DNA of 49,450 nt from a bacterium (lineage in GTDB: Bacteria; Patescibacteriota; Minisyncoccia; 1-14-0-10-42-19), in assembly GCA_030690215.1 (NCBI GenBank), contig JAUYHD010000031.1:1-49450 (forward strand), given 5' to 3'. Positions within the stretch are counted from its first letter, which is position 1; each line of letters opens with the position of its first letter. The position numbers and the translations under genes were made by a program. The notes beneath the pieces were generated by a model, which was not told where the DNA came from, ran no database searches, and saw nothing but the letters and a program-made list of their open reading frames with translations. Positions 25,201 to 34,159 of the stretch are shown piece by piece.

Positions 25201-25369
25201 TTGTCAAATAAAGGACTTTTTGTTATAGTGGCGCTATGCTCCGTAGTGAAAATTCGAATATTCCGCTAAAAGCGGAATAAAATGAATAGCGGGGATGAAT
25301 AATAGGATGTTATTATTGTGTGATTTCTATGGTTAAACATTATTACAATTCGAATTTCTACTACGGGGT
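25201..25369 (+). promoter_or_regulatory. Promoter plus inverted-repeat leader of spsF operon
   Basis: TTGTCA (25201-25206), an ideal 17-nt spacer and TATAGT (25224-25229) predict a start near 25236. The left arm CCGTAGTGAAAATTCGAAT begins at 25241 and pairs, with one or two mismatches, with ATTCGAATTTCTACTACGG (to about 25366); the ATG follows at 25370. Between the arms sits a small hairpin ATTCCGCTAAAAGCGGAAT (25260-25278). The roughly 134-nt leader would therefore be a long closed structure ending in ACGGGGT-ATG. This heads a block of nine or more sugar genes. Confidence 0.7.
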
Positions 25370-26116
25370 ATGATAGCGGTTATTATCCAGGCGCGAATGG
25401 GATCCACCCGGCTCCCGGGGAAGATTTTAAAAGAGCTTGCGGGCAAGCCGATGCTTTGGCATGTAGTAAATCGCGCGAAGCACGCAAAAAAAGTTGATAA
25501 AGTTATTGTCGCCACCACCATAGAAAAAGAAGACGACATTGTAGAAGAATTGGCAAAAAAAGAAGGATGGGATTATTTTCGGGGTTCTGCCGATAATGTA
25601 CTTGAACGATATTATAAAGCTGCTAAACAAGCGGGCGCAGATGTTATTGTTCGCATCACAAGCGATTGCCCTTTAATTGATCCGGAAATAATAGACGGGT
25701 GCGTAGAGGCATTTCGGAATCAAAAATGCGATTATATCAGCAACACATCGCTTGGAGATGTGCGGGGCTTGCCGCGCGGAATAGATGATATAGAAATTTT
25801 TTCTATTCACGCGTTAGAGAAAGCGCGCAATGAAGCAAAAGAAATGTACGGAAAAGAACATGTTACGCCATATATATGGGAAAATAAGAGAAATATTTTC
25901 ACAATTGGAAAGGGCCCCCGCCTAAAAGATATATACGCCAGAAATTACCGATTGACAGTGGATTATCCCGAAGATTTTGAAGTGATTAAGGCGGTTTATA
26001 ATAGTTTTTCGTCTCATTCGCAAATATTTTTAACGGAGCACATTATATCCTTTTTGGATTCTCGCCCAGATATTGTCGTTATGAACGCGCATTGCGTCCA
26101 AAAACCCGTTACATAA
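25370..26116 (+). CDS. spsF: SpsF-type cytidylyltransferase for pseudaminic acid
   Basis: 248 aa. IAVIIQARMGSTRLPGKILKELAGKP is the nucleotide-binding signature of the SpsF family (COG1861); VIVATTIEKEDDIVEEL, RGSADNVLERYYKAAK and VRITSDCPLIDPEIID follow in the expected order. In the Bacillus sps operon, SpsF accompanies SpsC (PseC-like), SpsD (acetyltransferase), SpsE (NeuB family) and SpsG, and is taken to form the CMP-sugar. Here it probably activates the PseI product. It opens the long plus-strand operon and has an unusual structured leader. The ATG at 25370 directly follows the right arm. Confidence 0.87.
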   Translation: MIAVIIQARMGSTRLPGKILKELAGKPMLWHVVNRAKHAKKVDKVIVATTIEKEDDIVEELAKKEGWDYFRGSADNVLERYYKAAKQAGADVIVRITSDCPLIDPEIIDGCVEAFRNQKCDYISNTSLGDVRGLPRGIDDIEIFSIHALEKARNEAKEMYGKEHVTPYIWENKRNIFTIGKGPRLKDIYARNYRLTVDYPEDFEVIKAVYNSFSSHSQIFLTEHIISFLDSRPDIVVMNAHCVQKPVT

Positions 26117-26125
26117 AATTATTAT

Positions 26126-26803
26126 ATGAAAGCTTCAATTATTATTCGGGTATACAACGCAGAAAAAACAATTGAACGCGCAATACAAAGTGCCCTTCAT
26201 CAAAATTTTCCAGAAAAGGATTTTGAAATAATTATTGTAAATGACGGTTCTACTGATGGAACGCGCAGACTTTTAGAACAATACGTTTCTTTGCCGAATG
26301 TAAAGATTTTTGACCAAGAAAATAAAGGGGGGACGGCAACCGCGAATAAAGGATTAGAGGAGAGCAGGGGTGAATATGTTACGATTTTAGATAGCGATGA
26401 TGCGTTTGAGTCCGACTTGCTGAAAGAACTTTCATCGGCGCTTGATGCGCATCCGGAAACAATTTTTGCATACCCTGATTATTATGAGAAAAAAAATGGC
26501 AGTAAAATTTATGTTTCACCCAAGAATATATTTGAAACAACTGCAGTTGGGATTTTATTCCGAAGGGAAAGATTGAAAGAAGCAGGATGGTATCGTGATA
26601 ATATTTTTTTTGCGGAATATGATTTGATGCTGCGTACTATGGATGATTGGAAGGGGATACATATTTCAAAACCGCTTTTTATATATTACCGAAGCCGCAT
26701 AGGAAATACATCGGACGCAGATCGGGTCGCAAAAGGCATTGATGAGTTACTAGCCCTTCATTCGGACAAGTCTGTTTTTATCAAAAAGATACGTGGTTAT
26801 TAG
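26126..26803 (+). CDS. Glycosyltransferase family 2
   Basis: 225 aa GT-A enzyme. SIIIRVYNAEKTIERAIQSAL is the usual N-terminus, IIIVNDGSTDGT binds the nucleotide, and EYVTILDSDDAFE carries the DxD metal site. The protein is short, with AEYDLMLRTMDDW as a possible acceptor-side motif. It transfers a sugar from a nucleotide donor in the cytoplasm; the sugar cannot be named. It sits 9 nt after spsF within the operon. Confidence 0.88.
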   Translation: MKASIIIRVYNAEKTIERAIQSALHQNFPEKDFEIIIVNDGSTDGTRRLLEQYVSLPNVKIFDQENKGGTATANKGLEESRGEYVTILDSDDAFESDLLKELSSALDAHPETIFAYPDYYEKKNGSKIYVSPKNIFETTAVGILFRRERLKEAGWYRDNIFFAEYDLMLRTMDDWKGIHISKPLFIYYRSRIGNTSDADRVAKGIDELLALHSDKSVFIKKIRGY

Positions 26804-26815
26804 AAGAATTTATAT

Positions 26816-27496
26816 ATGAAGACTATTGTTATTGTCACAATCCGTCCATGGAACATAAAGCGATATAAAGAATGGAAACCGCCAAGGGGGTTTAAAAAGT
26901 ATTTGATCGATTCAAGGGAAAAGCTGACATATGCGCGTTTGAAAAAGATAAACCCACGATATGTATTTTTCCCCCATTGGTCGTGGCGTATTCCGCCCGA
27001 AATACACGAACATTTTGAATGTGTGGGTTTTCATGAGACAGATGTCCCGTTTGGCCGTGGTGGTAGCCCGCTCCAAAATTTAATAGTGCGCGGGATATAT
27101 AAGACAAAGATTTCGGCAATACGCGTAGTGCACAGTATGGATGCGGGAGCTGTTTATTTAAAATATCCGATCAACTTGAAGGATGGGTCCGCCCAAGAGT
27201 TATTTGAACGCATCTCTACAATTGTATTTGGCATGATAACACGAATCATTAAGGATCATCCCCAGTCGAAAGCACAAAAAGGAGAAGTTATGATTTTAAA
27301 AAGGAGAAAACCCGAAGAAAGCAGAATCCCCGCAGGGTTACGGGGGAGGAAGTTGTATGATTTTATACGCATGCTTGACGCGGATGAATATCCGCGCGCG
27401 TTTATTTTATATGGTGATTATATTCTTGAGTTTTTTAATGCAGAGGTTCATAATGGCACGGTACGAACATCTGTACGTATTAGAAAGCAAATATAA
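26816..27496 (+). CDS. Formyltransferase-family protein, paralog A
   Basis: 226 aa. FHETDVPFGRGGSPLQNLI matches the formyl-binding loop HxSxLPxxRGxxP of methionyl-tRNA and sugar N-formyltransferases; SMDAGAVYLKYPINL holds the catalytic Asp, and RRKPEESRIPAGL...LYDFIRMLDADEYPRAF is the usual C-terminal segment of sugar formyltransferases. The Asn normally two residues before the catalytic His (N-x-H) is Gly here. A paralog at 40042 has Val at that position. Members transfer a formyl group from N10-formyl-tetrahydrofolate to a sugar amine. Pseudaminic acid with 7-N-formyl groups is known from Pseudomonas, so that role is plausible (inference). An alternative is a folate-independent activity, given the missing Asn. 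Confidence 0.8.
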   Translation: MKTIVIVTIRPWNIKRYKEWKPPRGFKKYLIDSREKLTYARLKKINPRYVFFPHWSWRIPPEIHEHFECVGFHETDVPFGRGGSPLQNLIVRGIYKTKISAIRVVHSMDAGAVYLKYPINLKDGSAQELFERISTIVFGMITRIIKDHPQSKAQKGEVMILKRRKPEESRIPAGLRGRKLYDFIRMLDADEYPRAFILYGDYILEFFNAEVHNGTVRTSVRIRKQI

Positions 27497-27501
27497 TATT
27501 T

Positions 27502-28203
27502 ATGAAAACATTAGAGCAATTTAAGACGGCACTTTCGTTTTTTGCCCATCCCGATGATGAGACATTAGGGGCAGGGGCAACCATAAAAAAATTACGGAGA
27601 ATGGGAGTTGATGTCCATGTGGCAATCCCGGGCACCGGGATTTATGCCCGCCGTAATGAGCATGAAAAACAAAAAATGGATGATGATCTTTTTTTGCTTC
27701 GAAAAGATTGCGCTTATGCGTTGAGTCATCTTGATATTGAACGAGATAAAATTTATCTTGGCCATTTTTCAGATAATGAGATGGATAAGCATACCCGTCT
27801 TGAACTTATTCATTGGCTTGAAGGTATCATTGAAAAAGTGAAGCCGGATGTTATTTTCACGCACCATCGGTATTGCACAAACATTGACCATCAATATTGT
27901 CATGAGGCGGCGGTTGTTGCCACAAGACCTGATATTTCGCGCCACATTACTGTTTTGGCAGGCGAGGTGCCAAGTAGTACGGGTTACCTTAAACCTACAG
28001 GGTGGGATCCGGACTTATTTATTGATGTTACGAAAGACGATATAGAGGCAAAGATCCGCTCCATGGAAGCGTATAAAGGGGAAGCGCGGCCGGATCCGCA
28101 TCCTCGCTCACCCGAAGTGTTGCGGGCTCTTGCAAAGGTCCGCGGGTCAGAGGCGGGGTTTATGTTCGCTGAGGCATTTAAGATACAGAAGTTATTCGGG
28201 TAA
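27502..28203 (+). CDS. PIG-L/LmbE-family N-deacetylase
   Basis: 233 aa. The zinc and catalytic motif HPDDE is at residues 16-20 (FFAHPDDETLGAG), and VIFTHHRYCTNIDHQYCHEA supplies further metal-binding His residues. The family removes N-acetyl groups from GlcNAc-type sugars or conjugates. Next to a formyltransferase this suggests an acetyl-to-formyl exchange: deacetylate an amine, then formylate it (inference). Only 5 nt separate it from the formyltransferase gene. Confidence 0.87.
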   Translation: MKTLEQFKTALSFFAHPDDETLGAGATIKKLRRMGVDVHVAIPGTGIYARRNEHEKQKMDDDLFLLRKDCAYALSHLDIERDKIYLGHFSDNEMDKHTRLELIHWLEGIIEKVKPDVIFTHHRYCTNIDHQYCHEAAVVATRPDISRHITVLAGEVPSSTGYLKPTGWDPDLFIDVTKDDIEAKIRSMEAYKGEARPDPHPRSPEVLRALAKVRGSEAGFMFAEAFKIQKLFG

Positions 28204-28214
28204 AAGCGCAGGCA

Positions 28215-29144
28215 ATGAACAAAGTGGGAATAAAAACATGGGAGGGTGATACAAAGAAGCATCGCGGCATTGTGCTCGATTCGGTGAACGGACATGATGT
28301 GATTGAGTGCGAAGCATGCGGGTTCAAACATATCATACCTATTCCTTCCGATAAGGTATTACACGATCTATACCGGGAAGAGTATTATACTGCCGAAAAG
28401 CCGCTTTATTTTAAGCGGATGGAAGAAGACTTGGATTGGTGGAATATAACATACACTATGCGCCTGGCGATATTTGAAAAATATCTGTCAAAAGATAGGC
28501 GCCAGTTGCTTGATATCGGTTCGGGCCCGGGCTACTTTTTACTTCAGGCTAAAAAAAGAGGGTGGGATGGAACAGGAATTGAGCCTTCGCGTCAGGCTTC
28601 GGCGTACAGTAAAAAGCGTGGCCTTACGATTATAGAATCATTTTTAAATAAAAATACGGCAAAAGAGCTGGGGGGGTTTGATGTTATTCATATGAGCGAG
28701 GTAATGGAACACTTGCCCGACCCGTTTTTGATGATACAGCTTTCCTATGACCTGTTGCGCCCCGGGGGGCTTGTATGCGTTGTATCGCCGAATGATTATA
28801 GCCCGCTTCAGAAATTATTGCGCAAAGACCACGCGTATAAGCCGTGGTGGGTTGTTCCTCCGCATCATATAAACTATTTTGATTTTGGGTCAATCGCGCG
28901 TTTACTGCAAAAGAACAGCTTTGATGTAATTGAAAAAATAGGCACTTTCCCCATGGAATTTTTTTTATTGGCGGGAGAAAATTATGTAGGCAATGATGTA
29001 TTGGGGCGCGCAGTACACGAAAAACGGAAAAATTTTGAAACAAATTTATATAAAAGTGACCAAAAATATTTGGAAGAATTGTACCGTTCGTTTGCTCAAA
29101 AAGGCATTGGGCGCGAGTTTATTGTTATTGGGAAGAAGAAATAA
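28215..29144 (+). CDS. SAM-dependent methyltransferase with N-terminal Cys motif
   Basis: 309 aa. A short N-terminal region with a CEACG pair (residues 35-39) is followed by YYTAEKPLYF and a class I SAM domain: LLDIGSGPGYFLLQAKKRGWDGTGIEPS is motif I-II and FDVIHMSEVMEHLPDP motif IV. The typical end PHHINYFDFGSIARLLQKNSF is common in polysaccharide-locus methyltransferases. A sugar O- or N-methylation is likely; the position is unknown. A G7 run at 28670-28676 lies in the coding region. Confidence 0.82.
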   Translation: MNKVGIKTWEGDTKKHRGIVLDSVNGHDVIECEACGFKHIIPIPSDKVLHDLYREEYYTAEKPLYFKRMEEDLDWWNITYTMRLAIFEKYLSKDRRQLLDIGSGPGYFLLQAKKRGWDGTGIEPSRQASAYSKKRGLTIIESFLNKNTAKELGGFDVIHMSEVMEHLPDPFLMIQLSYDLLRPGGLVCVVSPNDYSPLQKLLRKDHAYKPWWVVPPHHINYFDFGSIARLLQKNSFDVIEKIGTFPMEFFLLAGENYVGNDVLGRAVHEKRKNFETNLYKSDQKYLEELYRSFAQKGIGREFIVIGKKK

Positions 29145-29149
29145 TTTTT

Positions 29150-30250
29150 ATGGCTCAAGATGCGGTTATATCAATAGGTGCCGGCGCTTCCCAGCTTCCT
29201 TTGATAAAAACGGCTAAACAAATGGGCTATCGGGTTGTCGCGGTTGACAGGAATGCATCTGCCCCGGGGTTTGAATGGAGCGATGAAAAATGCATTATGA
29301 GCACCCACGACACGGTCAACGTTGTTGCCGAGTTGGGATTATTACAGGAACGGTATCGGTATAAAGGGGTGGTTGCAAGAACGGTAGGCAAGGCGCTTTT
29401 TACCGCATCAGCAGTAGCGGAGAAGTTCCGATTGCCCGGGATAGAGAAAAATGTATTGCCTTTGGTGACGGAAAAATCCGCATTACGTGAATTCTGTCAC
29501 AAGAATAATATTGTAGCGCCCCAAGGGGTAAGAATAAAAAAAGACGGGCATACCCCCGTCTTATTGCGTTTTCCCCTTGTGGTAAAGCCGGATTTTACTG
29601 TTATAGGGAAAAAGAATATTTCTATAGTGCGTGATAAGGCGTATCTTTTATCTGCGATTACTGCCGCATGTGCCGTTTCCGGGAATCAATATGCGGAAGT
29701 CGAGACGTATGTAGACGGTGCTGACGTGTCCTCTCTTTTTTTTGTTGAAGAGGGCAAAGCAACATTTCTTTATTCGTGGGATGAATTAATAGGTATAGAT
29801 GAAAAGGGGGGGATAGAAGGGTTGGGGATCAGCGTGCCTTCCATGACCGCACAAAGCGGAGTTGAAGAGAAAATAAAAAACATAATGGGAAATATTGTTT
29901 CACATTTTCCAAAGATGACGGCATTCCTTATTCTTTCCTGCAGAGTTGGCAAAAAAGGAGAATCTTATGTTATTGAACTGCATGCTGATCTTGGAGGCGA
30001 GCAGGTTATGGACCGGTTGATTCCGAAGGCGACTCGTGGTATAAATTATTTTGCAGAAATAATACGCGCGCTTACGCGTTCTGGGCATCCGGTTAAAAAT
30101 CTTGTGTGCGCGCCATCTCTTTTATTTCTTCCTTCAGGAGAGATAATCCAGCAGGAAAGCGTTGAAAAAAACTTTGACCGTTTTGCCGCGCTTATTCGGG
30201 CTCGTGGGGGAAAAATACGTCAAATTCCTCATTACATGTTGTTTTCATGA
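29150..30250 (+). CDS. ATP-grasp ligase 1
   Basis: 366 aa. The N-terminal pre-ATP-grasp Rossmann fold has ISIGAGASQLPLIKTAKQMGYRVVAVDRN; the ATP-grasp region has RFPLVVKPDFTVIGKKNISIV and, late, SYVIELHADLGGEQVMDRL. The catalytic fold is the CarB-like/PurK-like group of carboxylate-amine ligases, which use ATP to activate a carboxylate and join it to an amine. It is the first of three consecutive members. The late metal-binding stretch is less canonical than in the next two paralogs, so catalytic competence is less certain. A G7 run lies at 29806-29812. Substrate unknown. Confidence 0.75.
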   Translation: MAQDAVISIGAGASQLPLIKTAKQMGYRVVAVDRNASAPGFEWSDEKCIMSTHDTVNVVAELGLLQERYRYKGVVARTVGKALFTASAVAEKFRLPGIEKNVLPLVTEKSALREFCHKNNIVAPQGVRIKKDGHTPVLLRFPLVVKPDFTVIGKKNISIVRDKAYLLSAITAACAVSGNQYAEVETYVDGADVSSLFFVEEGKATFLYSWDELIGIDEKGGIEGLGISVPSMTAQSGVEEKIKNIMGNIVSHFPKMTAFLILSCRVGKKGESYVIELHADLGGEQVMDRLIPKATRGINYFAEIIRALTRSGHPVKNLVCAPSLLFLPSGEIIQQESVEKNFDRFAALIRARGGKIRQIPHYMLFS

Positions 30251-30277
30251 CTCAAACGCTTTTATTTGTTGAATAAT

Positions 30278-31555
30278 ATGCAAAAAGCAATTTATATAAT
30301 TGGCGCGGGGCTGCTTGGTAAGCGCATGATAGATTGGGCGCGCGAAGCGGGCGCTGCAGTAATCGTTACGGATAAAAATGAATGTGCGCCGGGATTTTCG
30401 CGGGCAGACGCTCATGCGGTGATAGATGGAACTGATAAGAAGGGGCATCTCGCGTTTGTAAAAAAATTAGAAAAGATATATCAGATCGCAGGTGTGTATT
30501 GTGGGAATGAATTTGGCGCATGGACTGTGTATGAGCTTTCGCGTGCGTTGGGGTTGGAGATGAATACAAAAGATGCGATTCATGCAACGCTTGATAAAAC
30601 TGTAATGAAGAAGATGTGGGAAGAGGCACATATTTTTACGCCAATGCTTTTGGATGCAAAGAGCGCCTCGCAGCATGAGATGATTATCGTAAAGCCCGCG
30701 GTCGGTTCGGGAAGCAGGGGGGTGAGCGTTGTGAGTGGCAATGAGGTAGAGAGTGCGGTAGTATACGCACGAAACGCGGTGCCAGAAAACAGTGAAGTTG
30801 TCATTGAGGAATATGTGGAGGGGCGGCATATTGATGCAAACGGCGTATGGCTTGGCGGTACGTTTTATCCGTGCGGAGTCCTTGAGCGTTTTTTTACACC
30901 TCTACCCGACCGTTTGCCGATGGGAGGGTATGACCCCGCGAACATTCCGGAAGAAGAGAAGAATATCGTCTATGAGTTACTAAAAAAATCTTCCCGCGCG
31001 CTCGGCATTACATTCGGTCCGGTAAAAGGGGATTTTATACGAAAACCGAATGGAGAGTATGTGGTACTTGAAGTGGCGTTCCGTTTTCATGGGGATGTAA
31101 GTTCGGTAAATAATTTACCGTTCGGTTCAAATATAAATCCTCTGAAATTTTATTTTCATTATATAATGACGGGAGATATTCATCTGTCATATATAAAGCC
31201 GGAAAAATCGCGGTACGCAATGTGGCGGGTGATATGCGCACCGCCAGGAATAGTAAAAGAAATCCCTGACACCAAGCGCGGCGCAGATGAATATATTATC
31301 AGCGTATGGCTCAATGAGAGATGTGCGCGTGAAATTCCGCGATATAGGAATAACGCCTATATTCCGGGACTTATATGCGCGTATGGAGATACAAAACAAG
31401 GAGCGGAAAATGCTTTAAAGCGATATTTTGAAGGCAATGCGTATTCGGTTATTTTCAACGAGAAAGAAAAAGAATGGTATCGTAACCTTGGGGGCGCTCT
31501 TCGCGCGCATAATTTTTCTTTACAAGCCTGCGGGTATGATGAGAGTGTACTATAG
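30278..31555 (+). CDS. ATP-grasp ligase 2
   Basis: 425 aa. IYIIGAGLLGKRMIDWAREAGAAVIVTDKN forms the N-terminal domain. MIIVKPAVGSGSRGVSVV is the ATP-binding glycine-rich loop, VVIEEYVEGRHIDANGVWL the adenine region, and GPVKGDFIRKPNGEYVVLEVAFRFHGD the metal-binding Glu strand. Resembles L-amino-acid ligase and CarB-type enzymes. Probably attaches an amino acid or other carboxylate to an amino sugar, or makes a precursor peptide (inference). The ATG at 30278 is chosen because the Rossmann strand begins there; a TTG at 30266 is the alternative. The preceding gene ends 27 nt upstream. Confidence 0.82.
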   Translation: MQKAIYIIGAGLLGKRMIDWAREAGAAVIVTDKNECAPGFSRADAHAVIDGTDKKGHLAFVKKLEKIYQIAGVYCGNEFGAWTVYELSRALGLEMNTKDAIHATLDKTVMKKMWEEAHIFTPMLLDAKSASQHEMIIVKPAVGSGSRGVSVVSGNEVESAVVYARNAVPENSEVVIEEYVEGRHIDANGVWLGGTFYPCGVLERFFTPLPDRLPMGGYDPANIPEEEKNIVYELLKKSSRALGITFGPVKGDFIRKPNGEYVVLEVAFRFHGDVSSVNNLPFGSNINPLKFYFHYIMTGDIHLSYIKPEKSRYAMWRVICAPPGIVKEIPDTKRGADEYIISVWLNERCAREIPRYRNNAYIPGLICAYGDTKQGAENALKRYFEGNAYSVIFNEKEKEWYRNLGGALRAHNFSLQACGYDESVL

Positions 31556-31599
31556 TTCAGAGTATCATTGATGATTACAGAAATCACAGTGCATTGTAT

Positions 31600-32826
31600 A
31601 TGAAAAAAAATATACGTCCCAAAAAAATTTTAATATTAGGCGCAGGGATCGAGCAGTCTATTGTTATTAGGCTTGCAAAGAAGCTGGGTTATTTTGTTAT
31701 AGCCGCTGATGCAAATCCTCACGCGATTGGATTGAAATATGCCGATAAGAAGGTAGTTGTCGATATTAAAGACGCCAAAAAACTTATTTCTATAGGTAAA
31801 AAATATAATATTGATGGGGTAATGACGCATGGAGTAGAAGTTCCGGTTGCTGTTGCTCGCGTTGCTCAAGCGCTTGGTCTCCCAGGACTCAATCCTATAG
31901 TTGCAGATAGAGCTACTGACAAATTTAAAAGGATATCTTGTTTCCAAAAAAAGGGCATAGTATGTCCTCGATTTGAAATTGCGCGTACTCGTAAAGAGGC
32001 TTTATCAAAGAGCGGGCAGATAGGGTTTCCCCTTGTTATAAAGCCCGTAGATAATTCTGGTGCGAGAGGAGTTAAAAAAATTAATTCTTTTGAAGAGCTT
32101 GAAAATGGTTTTGCTGAGGCGCGGCTTTATTCAAGCGGGCCTGTGTTATTGGAAGAATTTCTTGAGGGAGATGAAATAAGCACAGAATCGATTATTGTTC
32201 ATAATAAGATTTTTACTACAGGGTTTGGTGATCGTAATTATTCGCGCCAATCAGAATTTCAACCATATTTTGTGGAAGACGGGCATCACGTTCCATCGTT
32301 GCTAGACGAAAATAAAAAAAAGGAAGCAATTACTATTGTCGAAAAAGCAATAAAGGCGTTAGGAATTAATTGGGGCGTTGCGAAAGGAGATGTGTTGGTG
32401 AATAAAAATGGGGTGTATGTGCTGGAAATGGCTGCCCGGACAAGCGGCGGGTGGTTTGCCGCTGGGACTGTTCCTTTCGCTACGGGGGTAAATATTTTAA
32501 AGCCGCTTTTACAGATGAGCGTAGGAGATGCGGTAGATGAGAATGAACTTTCCCCTACATTTCAAAAAGCTGCCTGTCAAAGATATATTATACCTACCAA
32601 GGATGGAGAATTTGTAAAATTGCACGGCATAGAGAGAGCAAAGAAAATGCCGGGGATAAAAATGTTTGATGTGTTTAACATCCCTCCGAGGGGCGCGGCT
32701 ATGAGGAGAGCGACTCATAATGGAGAACGATTTGCGCATTGTATTGCTGAAGGAAAGAATATAAGAGAAGCTACAATGAGATGCGAAAAAGCGATATCTA
32801 AAATTAGTATTATTTTAAAAAAATAA
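31600..32826 (+). CDS. ATP-grasp ligase 3
   Basis: 408 aa. RPKKILILGAGIEQSIVIRLAKKLGYFVIAADANPHAIG is the standard N-terminus; FPLVIKPVDNSGARGVKKI the ATP-grasp loop, VLLEEFLEGDEISTESIIV the adenine-binding strand, and GVAKGDVLVNKNGVYVLEMAARTSGG the metal site with Glu and the Arg-containing loop. It is the most canonical of the four ATP-grasp proteins. The stop TAA is followed without a gap by the ATG of the oxidoreductase gene. This pair is more AT-rich than its neighbours, which suggests a different origin. Start: ATG 31600; a TTG at 31594 is less likely. Confidence 0.85.
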   Translation: MKKNIRPKKILILGAGIEQSIVIRLAKKLGYFVIAADANPHAIGLKYADKKVVVDIKDAKKLISIGKKYNIDGVMTHGVEVPVAVARVAQALGLPGLNPIVADRATDKFKRISCFQKKGIVCPRFEIARTRKEALSKSGQIGFPLVIKPVDNSGARGVKKINSFEELENGFAEARLYSSGPVLLEEFLEGDEISTESIIVHNKIFTTGFGDRNYSRQSEFQPYFVEDGHHVPSLLDENKKKEAITIVEKAIKALGINWGVAKGDVLVNKNGVYVLEMAARTSGGWFAAGTVPFATGVNILKPLLQMSVGDAVDENELSPTFQKAACQRYIIPTKDGEFVKLHGIERAKKMPGIKMFDVFNIPPRGAAMRRATHNGERFAHCIAEGKNIREATMRCEKAISKISIILKK

Positions 32827-34020
32827 ATGAGCGCGAAAATTAACGTATTAATTATTGGCGCCGGTCATTATGCTGCCGGAACTACCGGAAGGAAGCGCGC
32901 CACAGATAAAGATTTCGGAGTGTTACTGCCGGCAGTATTTGAATTACGGAGACAGGGGATGGTTGATAAAATATTTTTAGCTGCCAGAGATGGTGATAAG
33001 ATTTCTCATTTACAATCGAAGTTAACAGTACTTGCCCAAGAGTATGGCTGGGATATTCATGCGCAATTTTTTCCCGGTAAGGGTCAGGTTGATGAAAAGG
33101 CGTATAGAAAAGCTTTAGCAGTTTTACCAAAACCCGGAGCGGTGTTAATCGCGACACCTGATGTTTTGCATAAAGAAATGATGCTTGCTGCTATTGAGTA
33201 TGGCCATCATTTTATGGTAGTAAAGCCGGCGGTAACAAAGGTTAAAGATGTAAAAGAAATAATAATAAAATTAAAAAAGAAGAAACTTGTAGGAATGGTG
33301 GATTATCATAAAGTATATGATGATGCCAATTTAATAATTAAGGATCAATATCAAAAGGGAGTATACGGTGATATCCAGCATGTCTATACTCAAATTACGC
33401 AACGAAGAGACATGCTTGAGATATTTAAATGGCTGAGTAAAGAGAATAACGTTAATCACTATCTTAATAGCCATTATATACATTTGGTTCATTTTATAAC
33501 GAAAGCTAAGCCCGTACGAGTGAGGGCGATGGCTCAATTTGGCGTGGCTCGCGATCAATACCGCGTTCATACCGCTGATCTTATCCAAACGCAGGTCGAA
33601 TGGAAGTCGAGCGGGGGGAAGAGTTTTGTTTCTTATCATCTTGCGGGTTGGTCTGACCCAAGTGAAACTCCAGCAATGACGTATCAAGAGATTCATATCA
33701 TTGGGACAAAGGGGAGGACAGATTCTGATCAACGGAATCGTGGTTTTGAAAATATTTTTGTTGATACCGGCAACGCTATTGTGAATCCATATTTTTTTTA
33801 TTTACATAAGGGTGTAGATGGAAAAATTGATTTAGCGGGTAAATACGGTTTCAAATCAATTAAAACTTTTTTTGAAACTGTACAGAAAGTAATTGATGGG
33901 CAGAATCCTTCTGAGTTTGATACAATGATGCCAACCGTGCGGGGATCTCTTATTGTGACAAAAATATTGGAGGCAGCAGATAAAAGTTTGAAAAATGATT
34001 CAAAAATAATACGAATGTAG
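32827..34020 (+). CDS. Gfo/Idh/MocA-family oxidoreductase
   Basis: 397 aa. VLIIGAGHYAAGTTG begins the NAD(P)-binding Rossmann domain; VLIATPDVLHKEMMLAAIEYGHHFMVVKPAVTK carries the Lys of the usual EKP motif, although Glu is replaced (VKPAV). MVDYHKVYDDANLIIKDQ follows, with the second-domain His-rich stretch. Family members oxidise or reduce sugars and sugar nucleotides, commonly at C-3. It is translationally linked to ATP-grasp ligase 3, so the two may act in succession (for example oxidation, then ligation; inference). AT-rich composition. Confidence 0.8.
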   Translation: MSAKINVLIIGAGHYAAGTTGRKRATDKDFGVLLPAVFELRRQGMVDKIFLAARDGDKISHLQSKLTVLAQEYGWDIHAQFFPGKGQVDEKAYRKALAVLPKPGAVLIATPDVLHKEMMLAAIEYGHHFMVVKPAVTKVKDVKEIIIKLKKKKLVGMVDYHKVYDDANLIIKDQYQKGVYGDIQHVYTQITQRRDMLEIFKWLSKENNVNHYLNSHYIHLVHFITKAKPVRVRAMAQFGVARDQYRVHTADLIQTQVEWKSSGGKSFVSYHLAGWSDPSETPAMTYQEIHIIGTKGRTDSDQRNRGFENIFVDTGNAIVNPYFFYLHKGVDGKIDLAGKYGFKSIKTFFETVQKVIDGQNPSEFDTMMPTVRGSLIVTKILEAADKSLKNDSKIIRM

Positions 34021-34159
34021 TGTTATGCCAAAATCATATTTTTATACGATTCTTCATTTACACAGTGCGCACCCTTCTGTCTCAAGAAGCGAGCGGATGA
34101 AAATTATTATGGGGTTGTTATTGCGTGAGAGCGTATTTTAATCTATTCATGTCGCTATA

